DNA of 64,000 nucleotides from Paenibacillaceae bacterium (GTDB lineage: Bacteria; Bacillota; Bacilli; Paenibacillales; NBRC-103111): the NCBI GenBank assembly GCA_029256185.1, contig JAQSYI010000035.1:41901-105900 (forward strand). Direction: 5' to 3'. The notes beneath the pieces are model-generated. The model did no database searches, was not told the DNA's origin, and worked only from the letters and a program-made list of their open reading frames with translations. The position numbers were made by a program, and so were the translations under genes. How positions within the stretch are numbered: the stretch's first letter is position 1; every line of letters starts with the position of its first letter. This document shows, one piece after another, positions 34,374 through 43,645 of this stretch.

Positions 34374-36991
34374 TGGCGATCCGTCCTCCCCGCTGTCGTA
34401 TGATCGGACGCTTCGAGCTTCGCCGCAATAAATGCCAGGTCTGCGATGCCAATCAGACCATCCTTGTCGATGTCCGCGTCCTGAATCTGCTCCCAATCCG
34501 GCGAAGCGCTTGTCATCCGGTACCGCGCCAGAGCCAGCTCCATATCCTTCCCGGTAAAGCGGCCGTCTTCATCCAGGTCGCCGCTCCGCTTCACCTTCCA
34601 TCCGTCCGAACCAATCGTGACCGTCACTTCCTCCGGCGAGGCGCCGGGGACCGGCAGCACAACCGTGGAGCGACCATCGTTCGTTGCCTCAATCCTGATT
34701 GCTTCGGCAATACCTTCCGCCGGTATCGCCGTCTGATGCGGCATCAATACGGAGACGAAGGTAACCGCCTGCCCCGCCGCCAACGGCTGTTTGGCATACA
34801 CAGTTTGCGCAGGGGCCGGATTGTTGGCAATCTCGATGTTCTTGTTCACGCCGAACGTCCTGTCTTCTGCCTCTCCCATCCAAATAAGCAGATTAGGCTG
34901 CGTTCCGGGCGTCCCGTCCGGCATCTTCCAGACCAGACTCTCGGACGGGGTATCGAACCAGTTCTTTCCCCGATCCCCCGGCGCATACGTCTGCCAGACG
35001 GGACCGGCAACATACCCGTCTGCGCTTGCTCCGGGCTCCAGCCGATCTTGCACCACAAGGAAGCCCTCCTGGGTCAATACCATCTTGCGGACAAGTATCG
35101 TATCATGGGTAACGTATTGGCTGAGCGTATATTCGCCATAGGCATCCTGCGGGGAATCCTCCGTCCGCGCCTGGCTTACGACAGGAACATTATTCACATC
35201 TCCCGGCACTGTATCGATGCCTGTGTTCGTATCCACTATCATTCGGAAAATAATCGAAAAATCCACTGCATTCGGAGCCTTGTACTTCCAGTCGTACTTG
35301 ATGACATTGTATTCGTCCAAACTGAAGTCCACATCGTATCCGGGCTTCAGCGCTTCCGGATCGCTTTCGTATTCCCAGCCGAATGCAGTGTAATGCGCGC
35401 TCGCCCCCGGCTTGATTCTAACGCGCAAGGCTTGGCTTCCTTCCGTGCTATCGGTGCTGGGAGAGTACGGATTGTCCCTGCGGGTCCACTTGGCCAAATC
35501 CTCGAATGTATCGATCATCCTCGTTCCCGCCGGGCCCTCAATACGCAAATTATCGATGATGAAATCAACCTCCGTACTCGCCTGCAAACGCAAATTCAGC
35601 GGGCCGAAGCGAACGGTATTATCCTCCGTATCGGAGGTGATGAGCATAGAAGCGGGAACCGTTTCGTGATACCATTTATCCGGCTCGAAGGTCTTGTTGC
35701 CGAACGGGTAGTTCTGGGCGGCATCCCCGGACATGACGGCAACGACGTTGGAGTGGGTCGCTCCCTTGTTGTGACGGGCCATACCGTGATAATGAGGCTT
35801 CCCGTCCGTCTCGATATACTGAATGGCTCCTACCCGGTTCAGATGGCTGTGAAAGCCCCGGCCAAACAGCTCGCTCATGAGAAAGGGCGAGCCGGGCGTC
35901 CGGGATGTCGCCAATACCAGCTTGTCAATAGAGTCCGTCTTCCCCGGTTCGTTCCGGGTCAATACGCGGCTCCGCACCGGATTCGCGGATGGCTGCAGCG
36001 CAGTCGGCTGAAGCTCCAATAATCCTGTCAGACTGGCGTATTGAACCATTGACCACAAATCGGTATCGAAATTCCCAGTGGCCTCCAGCTTGTAGTGATG
36101 GTACAGGAACCAGTAAACCTTCCATGCCGCATCAAGGTAGGTCGGGTCATTGTACGTCCGCGCAGCATACTCGAACACCTCGATCCATTCCAGAGCCTCG
36201 CCGAAATAATCGTCTCCATATTCAGGCATCGCTCCCGTCGGGCTCACCTGATCCCGATACCGCTCGAACACCTTGCGAATCTCGGGCGCGGCCATCAGCT
36301 CCTCCCGTCCGCTCAGGCGGGTAAGCTTGATGGCGGCGTTGAGACTGATGGAGCTATAGTGTGAGGCGTTCTCCGTAATATCCCGCTGGGCATACCAGTA
36401 GTTCCATACCTCGTCCGCATACTGCCGCCATAGCTGCGCGTTTGGCTCATCGGGGAATAGCCGCACAGATTGCACCAAACCAATAGCCCGGTATATCGCC
36501 TGATTATTGTCGCCCTTCTGATAATAGTTGTTCGCCCGCATCACCTGACGCAGGATCGGCACGTCATCGGCATCCACCAGACCCAGTTCGTGCAGTTCCT
36601 CATATACATGGAGAAGCCCCGCGTTAATAAAGAAATCATTGGGGCGGTTGATGGACTCGCCCCCTGCCAGGTTCATCCTCCATTTGCCCAGCAGCGCGTC
36701 CCATGCCCGCTTGGCATCCGTTACATACCTCTGCTCTCCCGTTGCATCATGCAGGCTTAGTGCATATTCTGCGAAATTAATAACCCTTCGCGGGTCGGAC
36801 TGGGCTCTTTGTGTAAATACGGCGTCATTCATGCTTCGAGTTAAATCAGCGTACCTGTCGATGAGAAAAGCTTGATAGTCCGGCTTGCTCAACTCGTAGG
36901 GCTGGGAAGGCGCCTGAGCTGACGAACGCGACGGAACCACGAGGGTAAAGGCAATGATCATACACAATAGGCAAGTCAGACAAGCCCTCAT
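34370..36991 (-). CDS. Secreted polysaccharide lyase-like enzyme with C-terminal dockerin
   Basis: An 873-residue exported protein. Signal peptide about 1-25; an (alpha/alpha) toroid-like region to about 330 (repeated Y/W helices such as DEVWNYWYAQRD and AWKVYWFLYHHYK); a large beta-rich region from about 340 to 790, the architecture of heparinase II/III and alginate-lyase-like enzymes; and two dockerin type I repeats at the end (DLDEDGRFTGKDMELALARY and DIDKDGLIGIADLAFIAAKL). Probable catalytic residues cannot be fixed by eye, though HYHGMARHNKGATHS is a conserved-looking His-rich segment. It overlaps both neighbours by 4 bases, is in the rhamnogalacturonan locus and likely attacks a pectic side chain or backbone. 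Confidence 0.75.
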   Translation of the reverse strand: MRACLTCLLCMIIAFTLVVPSRSSAQAPSQPYELSKPDYQAFLIDRYADLTRSMNDAVFTQRAQSDPRRVINFAEYALSLHDATGEQRYVTDAKRAWDALLGKWRMNLAGGESINRPNDFFINAGLLHVYEELHELGLVDADDVPILRQVMRANNYYQKGDNNQAIYRAIGLVQSVRLFPDEPNAQLWRQYADEVWNYWYAQRDITENASHYSSISLNAAIKLTRLSGREELMAAPEIRKVFERYRDQVSPTGAMPEYGDDYFGEALEWIEVFEYAARTYNDPTYLDAAWKVYWFLYHHYKLEATGNFDTDLWSMVQYASLTGLLELQPTALQPSANPVRSRVLTRNEPGKTDSIDKLVLATSRTPGSPFLMSELFGRGFHSHLNRVGAIQYIETDGKPHYHGMARHNKGATHSNVVAVMSGDAAQNYPFGNKTFEPDKWYHETVPASMLITSDTEDNTVRFGPLNLRLQASTEVDFIIDNLRIEGPAGTRMIDTFEDLAKWTRRDNPYSPSTDSTEGSQALRVRIKPGASAHYTAFGWEYESDPEALKPGYDVDFSLDEYNVIKYDWKYKAPNAVDFSIIFRMIVDTNTGIDTVPGDVNNVPVVSQARTEDSPQDAYGEYTLSQYVTHDTILVRKMVLTQEGFLVVQDRLEPGASADGYVAGPVWQTYAPGDRGKNWFDTPSESLVWKMPDGTPGTQPNLLIWMGEAEDRTFGVNKNIEIANNPAPAQTVYAKQPLAAGQAVTFVSVLMPHQTAIPAEGIAEAIRIEATNDGRSTVVLPVPGASPEEVTVTIGSDGWKVKRSGDLDEDGRFTGKDMELALARYRMTSASPDWEQIQDADIDKDGLIGIADLAFIAAKLEASDHTTAGRTDRQ

Positions 36992-38109
36992 AACTGAACC
37001 TCCTTTGCAGACGCAGAACCGGAGATGGCAGCAGGATTCCGCAGCACCTCGCTGAGCAGCATAAGCGTCAGCGCCTGACCGTAAGGTGTCGGCGTAATCT
37101 TGACAGCATTATATGCCTCAATCGAGGGCAGCACCGGTGTTCCGCCGGAAACGCCATGAACAGCCCCATATACATCGACCAGAATCATAACTGCGTGAAG
37201 CGATTTTCGAACAGCTTCCTTCATCCGCTTCCGCAGATCGCCTTCAGGGATGATGCCCACGCGCAATGCCGTCAGGAAGCCGTAAGCAATTCCCGCCGAT
37301 GCCGAGGTTTCCAGGTAGAAATCCGGGCGATTCACCACCGTATGCCACATTCCGTTGGTTGTCTGGAAGCGGAGCAGCCCCTTCACCAATCGCTCATAGC
37401 GCTCTCCAATCTCATCGGGAATATCTGTCAGGTGGCGAACCTCCCCCACTATCTCCGGCACCCCAAACGTCACCCAGGCATTGGCCCGCCCCCATAAAGC
37501 TGCGGACATATGGTTGCCATGCAGGCAGTCATAGCCGTGAAATAGCACGCCGGTTTCCGGGTCTTGAAGCAGGCGAAGATGAACAACAACCTGACGCACA
37601 GATTCGCGGGCCATCTCCGCGTCTCCCCTCAACGAGGCCATTCGCGCCAGGAACAGTGTCCCCACCACGAGCGTGTCGGCCCACAGCTGCTGCTGGAACA
37701 GGACGCCTTCCGTCACTGTGTGCTCAAAGCCGCCCAATGATGTACGCGGCGCTTCCTGCATCAGCCATTGCCCATGCTCGTGCGCCAACCGCCCCCATTC
37801 TAATGCCTCGTCCGCTTCCGGCATGTGGCGGAGCAGCTCGGCAAGTACGGTGAACGGTGCGGTGGAGTTGATGGTCCGCAGCTGCGCCGCCTTGTGCTTA
37901 TGGTCTTGTATCCAACTCTTGACGTATTCCCTGGCTTCCGCGCGTCCGGTTGCCTGATAGTAGCTCCAGACCGCCATCAGGCCGACCCCCGGCTTCCAAT
38001 CCCAGGCATCCATGGTCCGCTGTCCGTCATCTGGCGGGGCAGTTGTCATATGATCATATACTTGCTGCGCCTTGCCCAGTACAATACGGCTGTCTTCGAT
38101 CATTTCCAT
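36988..38109 (-). CDS. GH105 unsaturated rhamnogalacturonyl hydrolase
   Basis: A 373-residue cytoplasmic (alpha/alpha)6 hydrolase of family GH88/GH105, like Bacillus YteR and YesR. It removes the 4,5-unsaturated galacturonyl residue made by rhamnogalacturonan lyase from imported oligosaccharides. The family markers are AWDWKPGVGL, LWADTLVVG, GNHMSAALWGRANAWVTFG (catalytic Asp/His region and WGRANAW) and the late ETSASAGIAYG. No signal peptide. ATG is preceded by AAGGAGG. It follows the permease genes by 18 bases, so transport and breakdown are linked. Confidence 0.9.
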   Translation of the reverse strand: MEMIEDSRIVLGKAQQVYDHMTTAPPDDGQRTMDAWDWKPGVGLMAVWSYYQATGRAEAREYVKSWIQDHKHKAAQLRTINSTAPFTVLAELLRHMPEADEALEWGRLAHEHGQWLMQEAPRTSLGGFEHTVTEGVLFQQQLWADTLVVGTLFLARMASLRGDAEMARESVRQVVVHLRLLQDPETGVLFHGYDCLHGNHMSAALWGRANAWVTFGVPEIVGEVRHLTDIPDEIGERYERLVKGLLRFQTTNGMWHTVVNRPDFYLETSASAGIAYGFLTALRVGIIPEGDLRKRMKEAVRKSLHAVMILVDVYGAVHGVSGGTPVLPSIEAYNAVKITPTPYGQALTLMLLSEVLRNPAAISGSASAKEVQL

Positions 38110-38127
38110 ACGCTTAGACCTCCTTCT

Positions 38128-38994
38128 TTAGCCTTTGATCGAGCCAATCATAGCGCCCTTGGCAAAATATTTTTGCAGGAACGGATAAATCAGCAGCATG
38201 GGCACCGTCGCGATGATAATCATCGCCATTTTTACCGTTACACCGATTTTTGGCACATCGCCGGACATGGCCGCGTCCACAGCATCGCTGGTCATTTGTA
38301 CGAGAATTTGCCGCAATAATACCTGCAGCGTCATTTTGTTGGCATCGCTGTTATACATGATTGCCTGAAAGAAGATGTTCCACTTGGATACGGCATAGAA
38401 CAGCGTCAGTGTGGCGATAACCGGCATTGATATGCGGATGACGATGCGGAACAGCACGCCGATATCATTGCAGCCGTCCAATTTGGCCGATTCCTCCAGT
38501 TCCTGCGGCACCGAGCGGAAGAAGCTGATCATGATCATCAAATTGAATACGCTGAGGGCACTAGGAACGATCAGCGACCAGAGCGTATTAAGCAGATGCA
38601 GCTGCTTGATCAGCAGATAAGACGGAATGATGCCTCCGCTGAACAGCATGGTGAAGAAAGCAATAAACAACATCGTGCTGGAACCCATCACATGTTTCTT
38701 CGACAGCGGGTAGGCCAGTGTGATCGTGAGCGCCATGCTAAGCAGCGTGCCGAAAACGGTCACAAATACAGTATTGCTGAACGTCTGAAGAAACTGTCGG
38801 TTTTGAAACACCGTTTCATAGGCGATAAGGGTTGCATCCTTTGGCCAAAACATCAGCTTACCCTCGTAGACCAAATGCGGAGCCGAGAACGAGGTCGCAA
38901 GTACGTTCCAGAACGGGAATATCATTAGCAGCGCAATACCGGCCAGAAGCGTGTAATTGAACGCCTCGAACCAATAGTTCTTCTGAGGTTTCAT
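38128..38994 (-). CDS. ABC permease, YtcP/LplC type
   Basis: A 288-residue six-segment permease with the EAA loop EESAKLDGCNDIGVLFRIVI and the typical ending GSIKG of this group. It pairs with the LplB-type permease 15 bases upstream and the LplA-type binding protein. In Bacillus the related YtcQ-YteP-YtcP system takes up rhamnogalacturonan oligosaccharides. ATPase not encoded here. Confidence 0.92.
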   Translation of the reverse strand: MKPQKNYWFEAFNYTLLAGIALLMIFPFWNVLATSFSAPHLVYEGKLMFWPKDATLIAYETVFQNRQFLQTFSNTVFVTVFGTLLSMALTITLAYPLSKKHVMGSSTMLFIAFFTMLFSGGIIPSYLLIKQLHLLNTLWSLIVPSALSVFNLMIMISFFRSVPQELEESAKLDGCNDIGVLFRIVIRISMPVIATLTLFYAVSKWNIFFQAIMYNSDANKMTLQVLLRQILVQMTSDAVDAAMSGDVPKIGVTVKMAMIIIATVPMLLIYPFLQKYFAKGAMIGSIKG

Positions 38995-39009
38995 CGTTAT
39001 CCACGCCTC

Positions 39010-39966
39010 CTAGAATAAGTAGTGATCGCTCGTCTTCTTCGACAACCAGTTGGAACCGAGAATAAGGACAAGACCTACAAGCGATTTAAACAGTCCAACT
39101 GCTGCCGCAAAGCTGAAATTCCCCTGTAGTACGCCCGCTTTAAACACGTAGGTATCGAACACCTCAGCCACGTCGCTGACCATCGGATTGCCCATGATGA
39201 ACAGCTGATCGAACGACAGGTTCATGATATGACCCAGCCGCAAGAGCAGCAGGATAACTACCGTGCTCATCAGCGCCGGCATAGTAATGGCACGGATTTG
39301 CTGCCACCGGTTGGCGCCGTCGACGCGGGCCGCTTCGTATAGCTCCGGATTGATTCCAGCCAGCGCAGCCAAGAAAATGATCGTCCCATAGCCAGATTCG
39401 CGCCAGATGCTTTGAATGGTGATGATGCCCCAGAACAACCGTTTATCCATCAGCAGCTTAACGTCTGGAAAACCAAGCCAATGCACGACCTGTGTTATGA
39501 TGCCCTCCGAATTCATCAGTGTGATCGTCAGCGAACAGATGACCACCCACGAAACAAAATGCGGCAGATAGATGATCGTCTGAATCGTCCGTTTGAAAAA
39601 CTGCGCCCTCACCTCGTTTAAGAGCAGTGCCAAAATGATCGGTGCAGGAAAATAAAGCACCAGGTTCAAAAGACTGATGACCAGCGTATTGCGCAGCACC
39701 ATCCAGAAATCGGGATGGCGGAACAGCCGCTGAAAGTGCCCAAGACCCACCCAGTCGCTGTGCATAATGCCTGCGAACGGGTTATAGTCTTGAAATGCCA
39801 GCACGATGCCATACATCGGAACATAATCGAACAACAATATAAAGAGCATGCCCGGCAGCGCCAACAGGTAAAAATAGCGGTCCGTCCAGAGCTTTTTTCC
39901 TATCCGACGGCCGATCCGTTGACCGTTGTCGGTTGCCGCACCGGCCGTTGTCGTCTGTATAGCCAT
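39010..39966 (-). CDS. ABC permease, LplB/YteP type
   Basis: A 318-residue permease with a Thr-rich cytoplasmic N-terminal tail of about 30 residues, six membrane segments and the EAA loop YEAARVDGANRWQQIRAITM. The ending SDHYLF is that of LplB/YteP proteins. Forms the transmembrane channel with the gene product at 38128. Confidence 0.92.
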   Translation of the reverse strand: MAIQTTTAGAATDNGQRIGRRIGKKLWTDRYFYLLALPGMLFILLFDYVPMYGIVLAFQDYNPFAGIMHSDWVGLGHFQRLFRHPDFWMVLRNTLVISLLNLVLYFPAPIILALLLNEVRAQFFKRTIQTIIYLPHFVSWVVICSLTITLMNSEGIITQVVHWLGFPDVKLLMDKRLFWGIITIQSIWRESGYGTIIFLAALAGINPELYEAARVDGANRWQQIRAITMPALMSTVVILLLLRLGHIMNLSFDQLFIMGNPMVSDVAEVFDTYVFKAGVLQGNFSFAAAVGLFKSLVGLVLILGSNWLSKKTSDHYLF

Positions 39967-39999
39967 GATATTCTCCCCTCTATCCCAATGCCTGCGTCC

Positions 40000-41535
40000 T
40001 TACTTCGCGTTGGAGGCGATTTCCTCCATCCACTTATTCCCTTCAAAGCGGTCATACCATTGCTTGACGATGCTATCCCAATCCTTGACATTGATGTTGC
40101 CCATAATCACCTTCACCACGTTGTTGTTGATAAACGCAGTGGACTCCGCATTGTACTTGGAGCCTGTCGCAGAGAAGGCGAAGTTAAGGGAATCCGGGAT
40201 TTTCAAAAATTTCTCCAGCATCTTGTTTCCCTCAATCAGCATTTGGGTCGTAGCCTCGGAGTTCTTCTTGCTTACAAACACTTCCTCGGTCGCCTGCATC
40301 GGCTGCGTCCATACGAATGCGCCGGGCATATCGCGCGTCAACACATCGTTCTTCACTTCATTCTTGCCGTTATTCTTTGTGTAGTGAATGCCTTCGACGC
40401 CGTATACATTAAAGTTGTAGCCGTCTGGACTGGCACCGAAATCAAGCCATTCCATCAGCTTTTCAATTTTCGCCGGGTCTTCAGCCGCCTCCTTCGAAAT
40501 GAACAGTCCGCCGTAATTGGTGCGCCCTGCTGCACCTTGGCTGCCGTTCGGACCCTTGATGGGCTCGAAGGGAATGATCTTGGCATTGGGGTTGGTTTTC
40601 TGGTAGTTGTCTTCAAAATCATTCAAACGGGAGATGTAGTGGAACATAATGCCCGCTGTTCCTTTGCTGACGAACTTGGACTCCGCTGTGCGTCCATCTG
40701 TAACCGCAAAATCGGGATCGATCAGGCCGTCTTTATAGGCTTTGGCCATCCAGGTAAGATAGTCCTTGAAATTTTGGGTCGCAAAGTTAGGTACATACTT
40801 GTCCCCCTGCTTGACCCATGTGTCCATGATGCCGAAGGCCTGCTGAAAACCGCCTGTTGCCACAAACGAATTGGTGGCGAAGCCGATCTGGATACCGTAG
40901 GTGTCCTTTTTCCCGTTTTTGTCAGGATCGTTATCCGAGAACGCCTTTGCTACCGTGTACAGTTCATCGGTTGTTTTGGGGACCTGCAGCCCGAGGCTGT
41001 CAAGCCAATCCTTGCGGATCATTGGGACATCGCCCGTTGCCACCGGATTTCGGACATTGGTGATTGCCCAGGTCTTGCCCTGATATTTAGTCAAATACAG
41101 ATCCTTCTGCTTCTTAAGGTTCGGATACTTGTCGATATACTCATCCAAAGGGATAACCGCTCCGGATTTAATCATGTTGACGATGAAATCATCCATCTGC
41201 CGCCAGGTGAAAGCATCGGGAACATCGCCGGAAGCGATCATGACGCGGATTTTTTCCTTATATATTTCCCACGAGTTGACATTCATCTCAAATTTGACAT
41301 TAAGCTTGTTCTCCAGCCATTTCAACGCCTCATTGCTGTCCGAAGACGTGCTCGGAATCGTATTGCCGAAATCATACGCGAGCTTGAGCTTTACGGGCTC
41401 TGCCGCCGTTTTCTCCGCTCCGTTATCCCCCCCGTCCTTCGTTGAATCCGCACCGCCACATGCCGCTGTCGTCGCAGCGAGAGCAAGCGCCAGCAGCACA
41501 CCGGCTGCTTGCTTCCAAGATTTGCTGAATGCCAT
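40000..41535 (-). CDS. LplA/YtcQ-type oligosaccharide-binding lipoprotein
   Basis: A 511-residue extracellular binding lipoprotein (lipobox TTAACG). A Gly/Asp/Glu-rich linker follows the lipid anchor, then the LplA fold with the motif WKQADDFIVN-like WRQMDDFIVNMIKSGAVIPL and WAITNVRNPVATGDVPMIRK. ATG at codon 3 of the open frame has AAGGGG eight bases upstream, so 41535 is used. It captures rhamnogalacturonan or other pectic oligosaccharides for the two permeases. Confidence 0.9.
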   Translation of the reverse strand: MAFSKSWKQAAGVLLALALAATTAACGGADSTKDGGDNGAEKTAAEPVKLKLAYDFGNTIPSTSSDSNEALKWLENKLNVKFEMNVNSWEIYKEKIRVMIASGDVPDAFTWRQMDDFIVNMIKSGAVIPLDEYIDKYPNLKKQKDLYLTKYQGKTWAITNVRNPVATGDVPMIRKDWLDSLGLQVPKTTDELYTVAKAFSDNDPDKNGKKDTYGIQIGFATNSFVATGGFQQAFGIMDTWVKQGDKYVPNFATQNFKDYLTWMAKAYKDGLIDPDFAVTDGRTAESKFVSKGTAGIMFHYISRLNDFEDNYQKTNPNAKIIPFEPIKGPNGSQGAAGRTNYGGLFISKEAAEDPAKIEKLMEWLDFGASPDGYNFNVYGVEGIHYTKNNGKNEVKNDVLTRDMPGAFVWTQPMQATEEVFVSKKNSEATTQMLIEGNKMLEKFLKIPDSLNFAFSATGSKYNAESTAFINNNVVKVIMGNINVKDWDSIVKQWYDRFEGNKWMEEIASNAK

Positions 41536-41640
41536 ATTCATAACCCCTTTTTTTTATTATTAGCTTCCCGGAATAGCGAAATCCCTTACTGGCCCTGGGC
41601 TCACGGCTTGGCCTTACTTGAACCGGCAGGCCGTGCAGCA

Positions 41641-42747
41641 TTACCTTAGGCTGGACGCGAGCACCGGAATATCCAACTCCCGGATGCCCTCCGCTACAAG
41701 AGCGGCAATGGCGATGGCTCCCAATTCGGAAAAGTGGGTGTTGTCCTCCTTACCGTCGGGCAACCCGGCGTATTTCCCCGGCGCAATCCACATGAACAGC
41801 TCCTTGGAGGCCTCCGGCCCCAGCTTCTCCAACAACGTCTTGCTCTTGGCAGCCAGATTTATGAAGGGCACGCCCAGCTCCCGGGCCAGCTCTTCCATGG
41901 CCGGAATATAATCGCCGTGGGTATCCCTGACCGTACCGTCCTCCTCGAAGAATCGCCGCTGCATGGCGGACACCAGCACCGGTATGGCTCCCCGCTCCCG
42001 GGCTCCGGCAATATATTGGCTCAGGTATTCCTTGTAGGTGGAATAGGCCAACGTGCCGCCCTCGTTATCCTTCTCATCATTATGGGCAAACTGGACAGCG
42101 ATATAGTCCCCCGGCTTGATCAGCTTCCATACACGGTTCAACCTGCCCTCAGTGATGAAGCTTTTGGAGCTTTTGCCTGAACGGGCATGATTGTCAACGG
42201 CAACGGAAGCGTTCAGGAATTTGCCGATGGCTTGGCCCCAGCCGGTATAGGGATAGCCCCCTGAGGGCTGGTCCGTCACAGTGGAGTCCCCGGCCAAGAA
42301 GAGAGTTGGCAACAACGGCGCATGGGTGATTTCAACTGTGTTGACCTGCACCTTCCCCGTCCAGGCTAGCTTCAGCTGTCCGTCCTCTACGTGGAGAGCG
42401 AAGCTTTCCTTAACCATCCCTCCTGGAGCGGCAGGAATGCGGTCAAGGGCAATCCTCCCCATACCCGCCTTAACGGTCAGCGCAGCTCCCTTCTCCAGGC
42501 CGGTAAACGTCAGGGCAACGGTATAATTCCCCTTGGGGACATTCACCAGGAACGACGGCGCCATGGGCACAAAATAGTCTCCCGGCCAGGAATCCCGCAG
42601 ATCCTCATAGCGGGAGAAGGCGGGCGGCATGGAAAACCCGTATCCTGTCAGCCAGTTGAAGGCGCTATCCGCATCCAGGAAGATCCAGCCTTCCCCAGTG
42701 GTTTTTTTGTTAAATGCAAAGCGGTAATTCGGTCCCAAACCATACAC
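41641..42747 (-). CDS. Rhamnogalacturonan acetylesterase (SGNH, CE12 type)
   Basis: A 368-residue esterase without a signal peptide. The N-terminal 140 residues are a beta-sandwich that often precedes this enzyme (YRFAFNKKTTGEGW to KVQVNTVEITHAP). The SGNH catalytic blocks are LFLAGDSTVTDQP (Ser), SGKSSKSF (Gly), FAHNDEKDN (Asn) and DNTHFSELG (Asp, His). It removes acetyl groups from rhamnogalacturonan fragments, opening them for the GH105 enzyme. Start GTG with AGGAAGAG; TTG four codons on is possible. As no export signal is seen, it acts in the cytoplasm on imported fragments. Confidence 0.9.
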   Translation of the reverse strand: MYGLGPNYRFAFNKKTTGEGWIFLDADSAFNWLTGYGFSMPPAFSRYEDLRDSWPGDYFVPMAPSFLVNVPKGNYTVALTFTGLEKGAALTVKAGMGRIALDRIPAAPGGMVKESFALHVEDGQLKLAWTGKVQVNTVEITHAPLLPTLFLAGDSTVTDQPSGGYPYTGWGQAIGKFLNASVAVDNHARSGKSSKSFITEGRLNRVWKLIKPGDYIAVQFAHNDEKDNEGGTLAYSTYKEYLSQYIAGARERGAIPVLVSAMQRRFFEEDGTVRDTHGDYIPAMEELARELGVPFINLAAKSKTLLEKLGPEASKELFMWIAPGKYAGLPDGKEDNTHFSELGAIAIAALVAEGIRELDIPVLASSLR

Positions 42748-43183
42748 CTCTTCCTCACAAACTCATTCTGCGTATCTTCTTTTGGTCTCCGTGCATTTAC
42801 AGCAAGAGTATGAGCCCTGCTTCTACGCCGGTTTTACTTGTACTTGATCCACTGGGTCTCAATACTGGATTTGTCTCAAATGACTTCCCTCGTCCAGCAC
42901 TGGGTGTTTAGATCGCATCCACCCCTTATTTGGATTCGAAATCGTCAGTTAATTCCGCGTTTTTATTTATTTGGTAATGCAGTGTACCTGCTGGCCAGCC
43001 TGTAATACTACAATATTCGCTGCTGAAAGTGGAAACAATGCTCATTATCCGCCAATGCGTGGATTGCTGCATAATGACACCCGTCATTTTCCGTACGGCC
43101 GCCAATACGGGCAGAAGCCTGGCACTTATCATTATGGTAAAAAGGCTGATTTACGTGAAATGACACTATCGTAAGCGTCAAAC
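42748..43183. other. Gap without a gene, left by insertion-sequence decay
   Basis: Between the acetylesterase and the transposase remnant no convincing gene is seen. A plus-strand frame at about 42990-43174 reads smoothly (RGLLHNDTRHFPYGRQYGQK) but has no start signal; I cannot assign it. Blocks of GTCTCAA-type direct repeats at about 42855-42881 could be insertion-sequence ends. Confidence 0.35.
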
Positions 43184-43307
43184 TTAGACCACCTGGTCAA
43201 CGATGCCGCTGATGAGGCGGGCCAGATGGTCGCTGGGTGACCCAATCGCTGACGTAAGTAGGAAACCGTTCGCCTTGCTCGGTGGTATACGCTTTTAATT
43301 TGGCCAT
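43184..43307 (-). pseudogene. IS1182-like transposase, N-terminal remnant with frameshift
   Basis: From ATG at 43307 the frame reads MAKLKAYTTEQGERFPTYVS then DWVTQ; one base further the +1 frame goes on with DHLARLISGIVDQVV and stops at 43184. Joined, this is the conserved start of IS1182/IS5-type transposases (a polar segment, then DHLAR). A single base insertion in CAGCGACC accounts for the frameshift. Confidence 0.65.
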
Positions 43308-43505
43308 GGGGGTCCCTCGCTTTGATAATATATCCGATATAGATAGATTCGCCGTCGCCACGCAAATCCTTTCCCTTTTAGTTAAAAATATCGGTTTCTA
43401 CGTCGGTCAGACTCCTGATATGAATGTTTGTCCCGCTGAGAGGCCAGCCTCCACAAAGGGGAATTGAACAACCGGCTATCTATTGCCCCGCCGCAAAAAC
43501 AAAAG

Positions 43506-43542
43506 AAGCGTCAAACCCTTATGTTTCAAGGGTTTGACGCTT
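43506..43542 (-). terminator. Terminator after the AraC-sensor gene
   Basis: A 15-bp perfect stem (AAGCGTCAAACCCTT at 43506-43520, complement 43528-43542), loop of seven, followed on the minus strand by T-rich sequence. It separates the regulator from the acetylesterase gene. 43308-43505 holds nothing else I can support. Confidence 0.88.
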
Positions 43543-43645
43543 TTAGCATTTTGTGCAGCGTTTTTTGATTTTCAACTCCACAACTACGTTTTTTTTCTCT
43601 TGTTATGGCCCCTCCACGCGGCTTTTTTGAAATTTTTTAGGGGTT

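Noticed and set aside
34304..36022. A 572-codon open frame on the plus strand
   Set aside because: Opposite the dockerin enzyme gene, rich in Arg and His, with no domain. Shadow frame.
39715..41445. A 576-codon open frame on the plus strand
   Set aside because: It lies opposite the LplA-type binding-protein and permease genes, has no ribosome binding site and no recognisable domain. It is a shadow of high-GC coding sequence.
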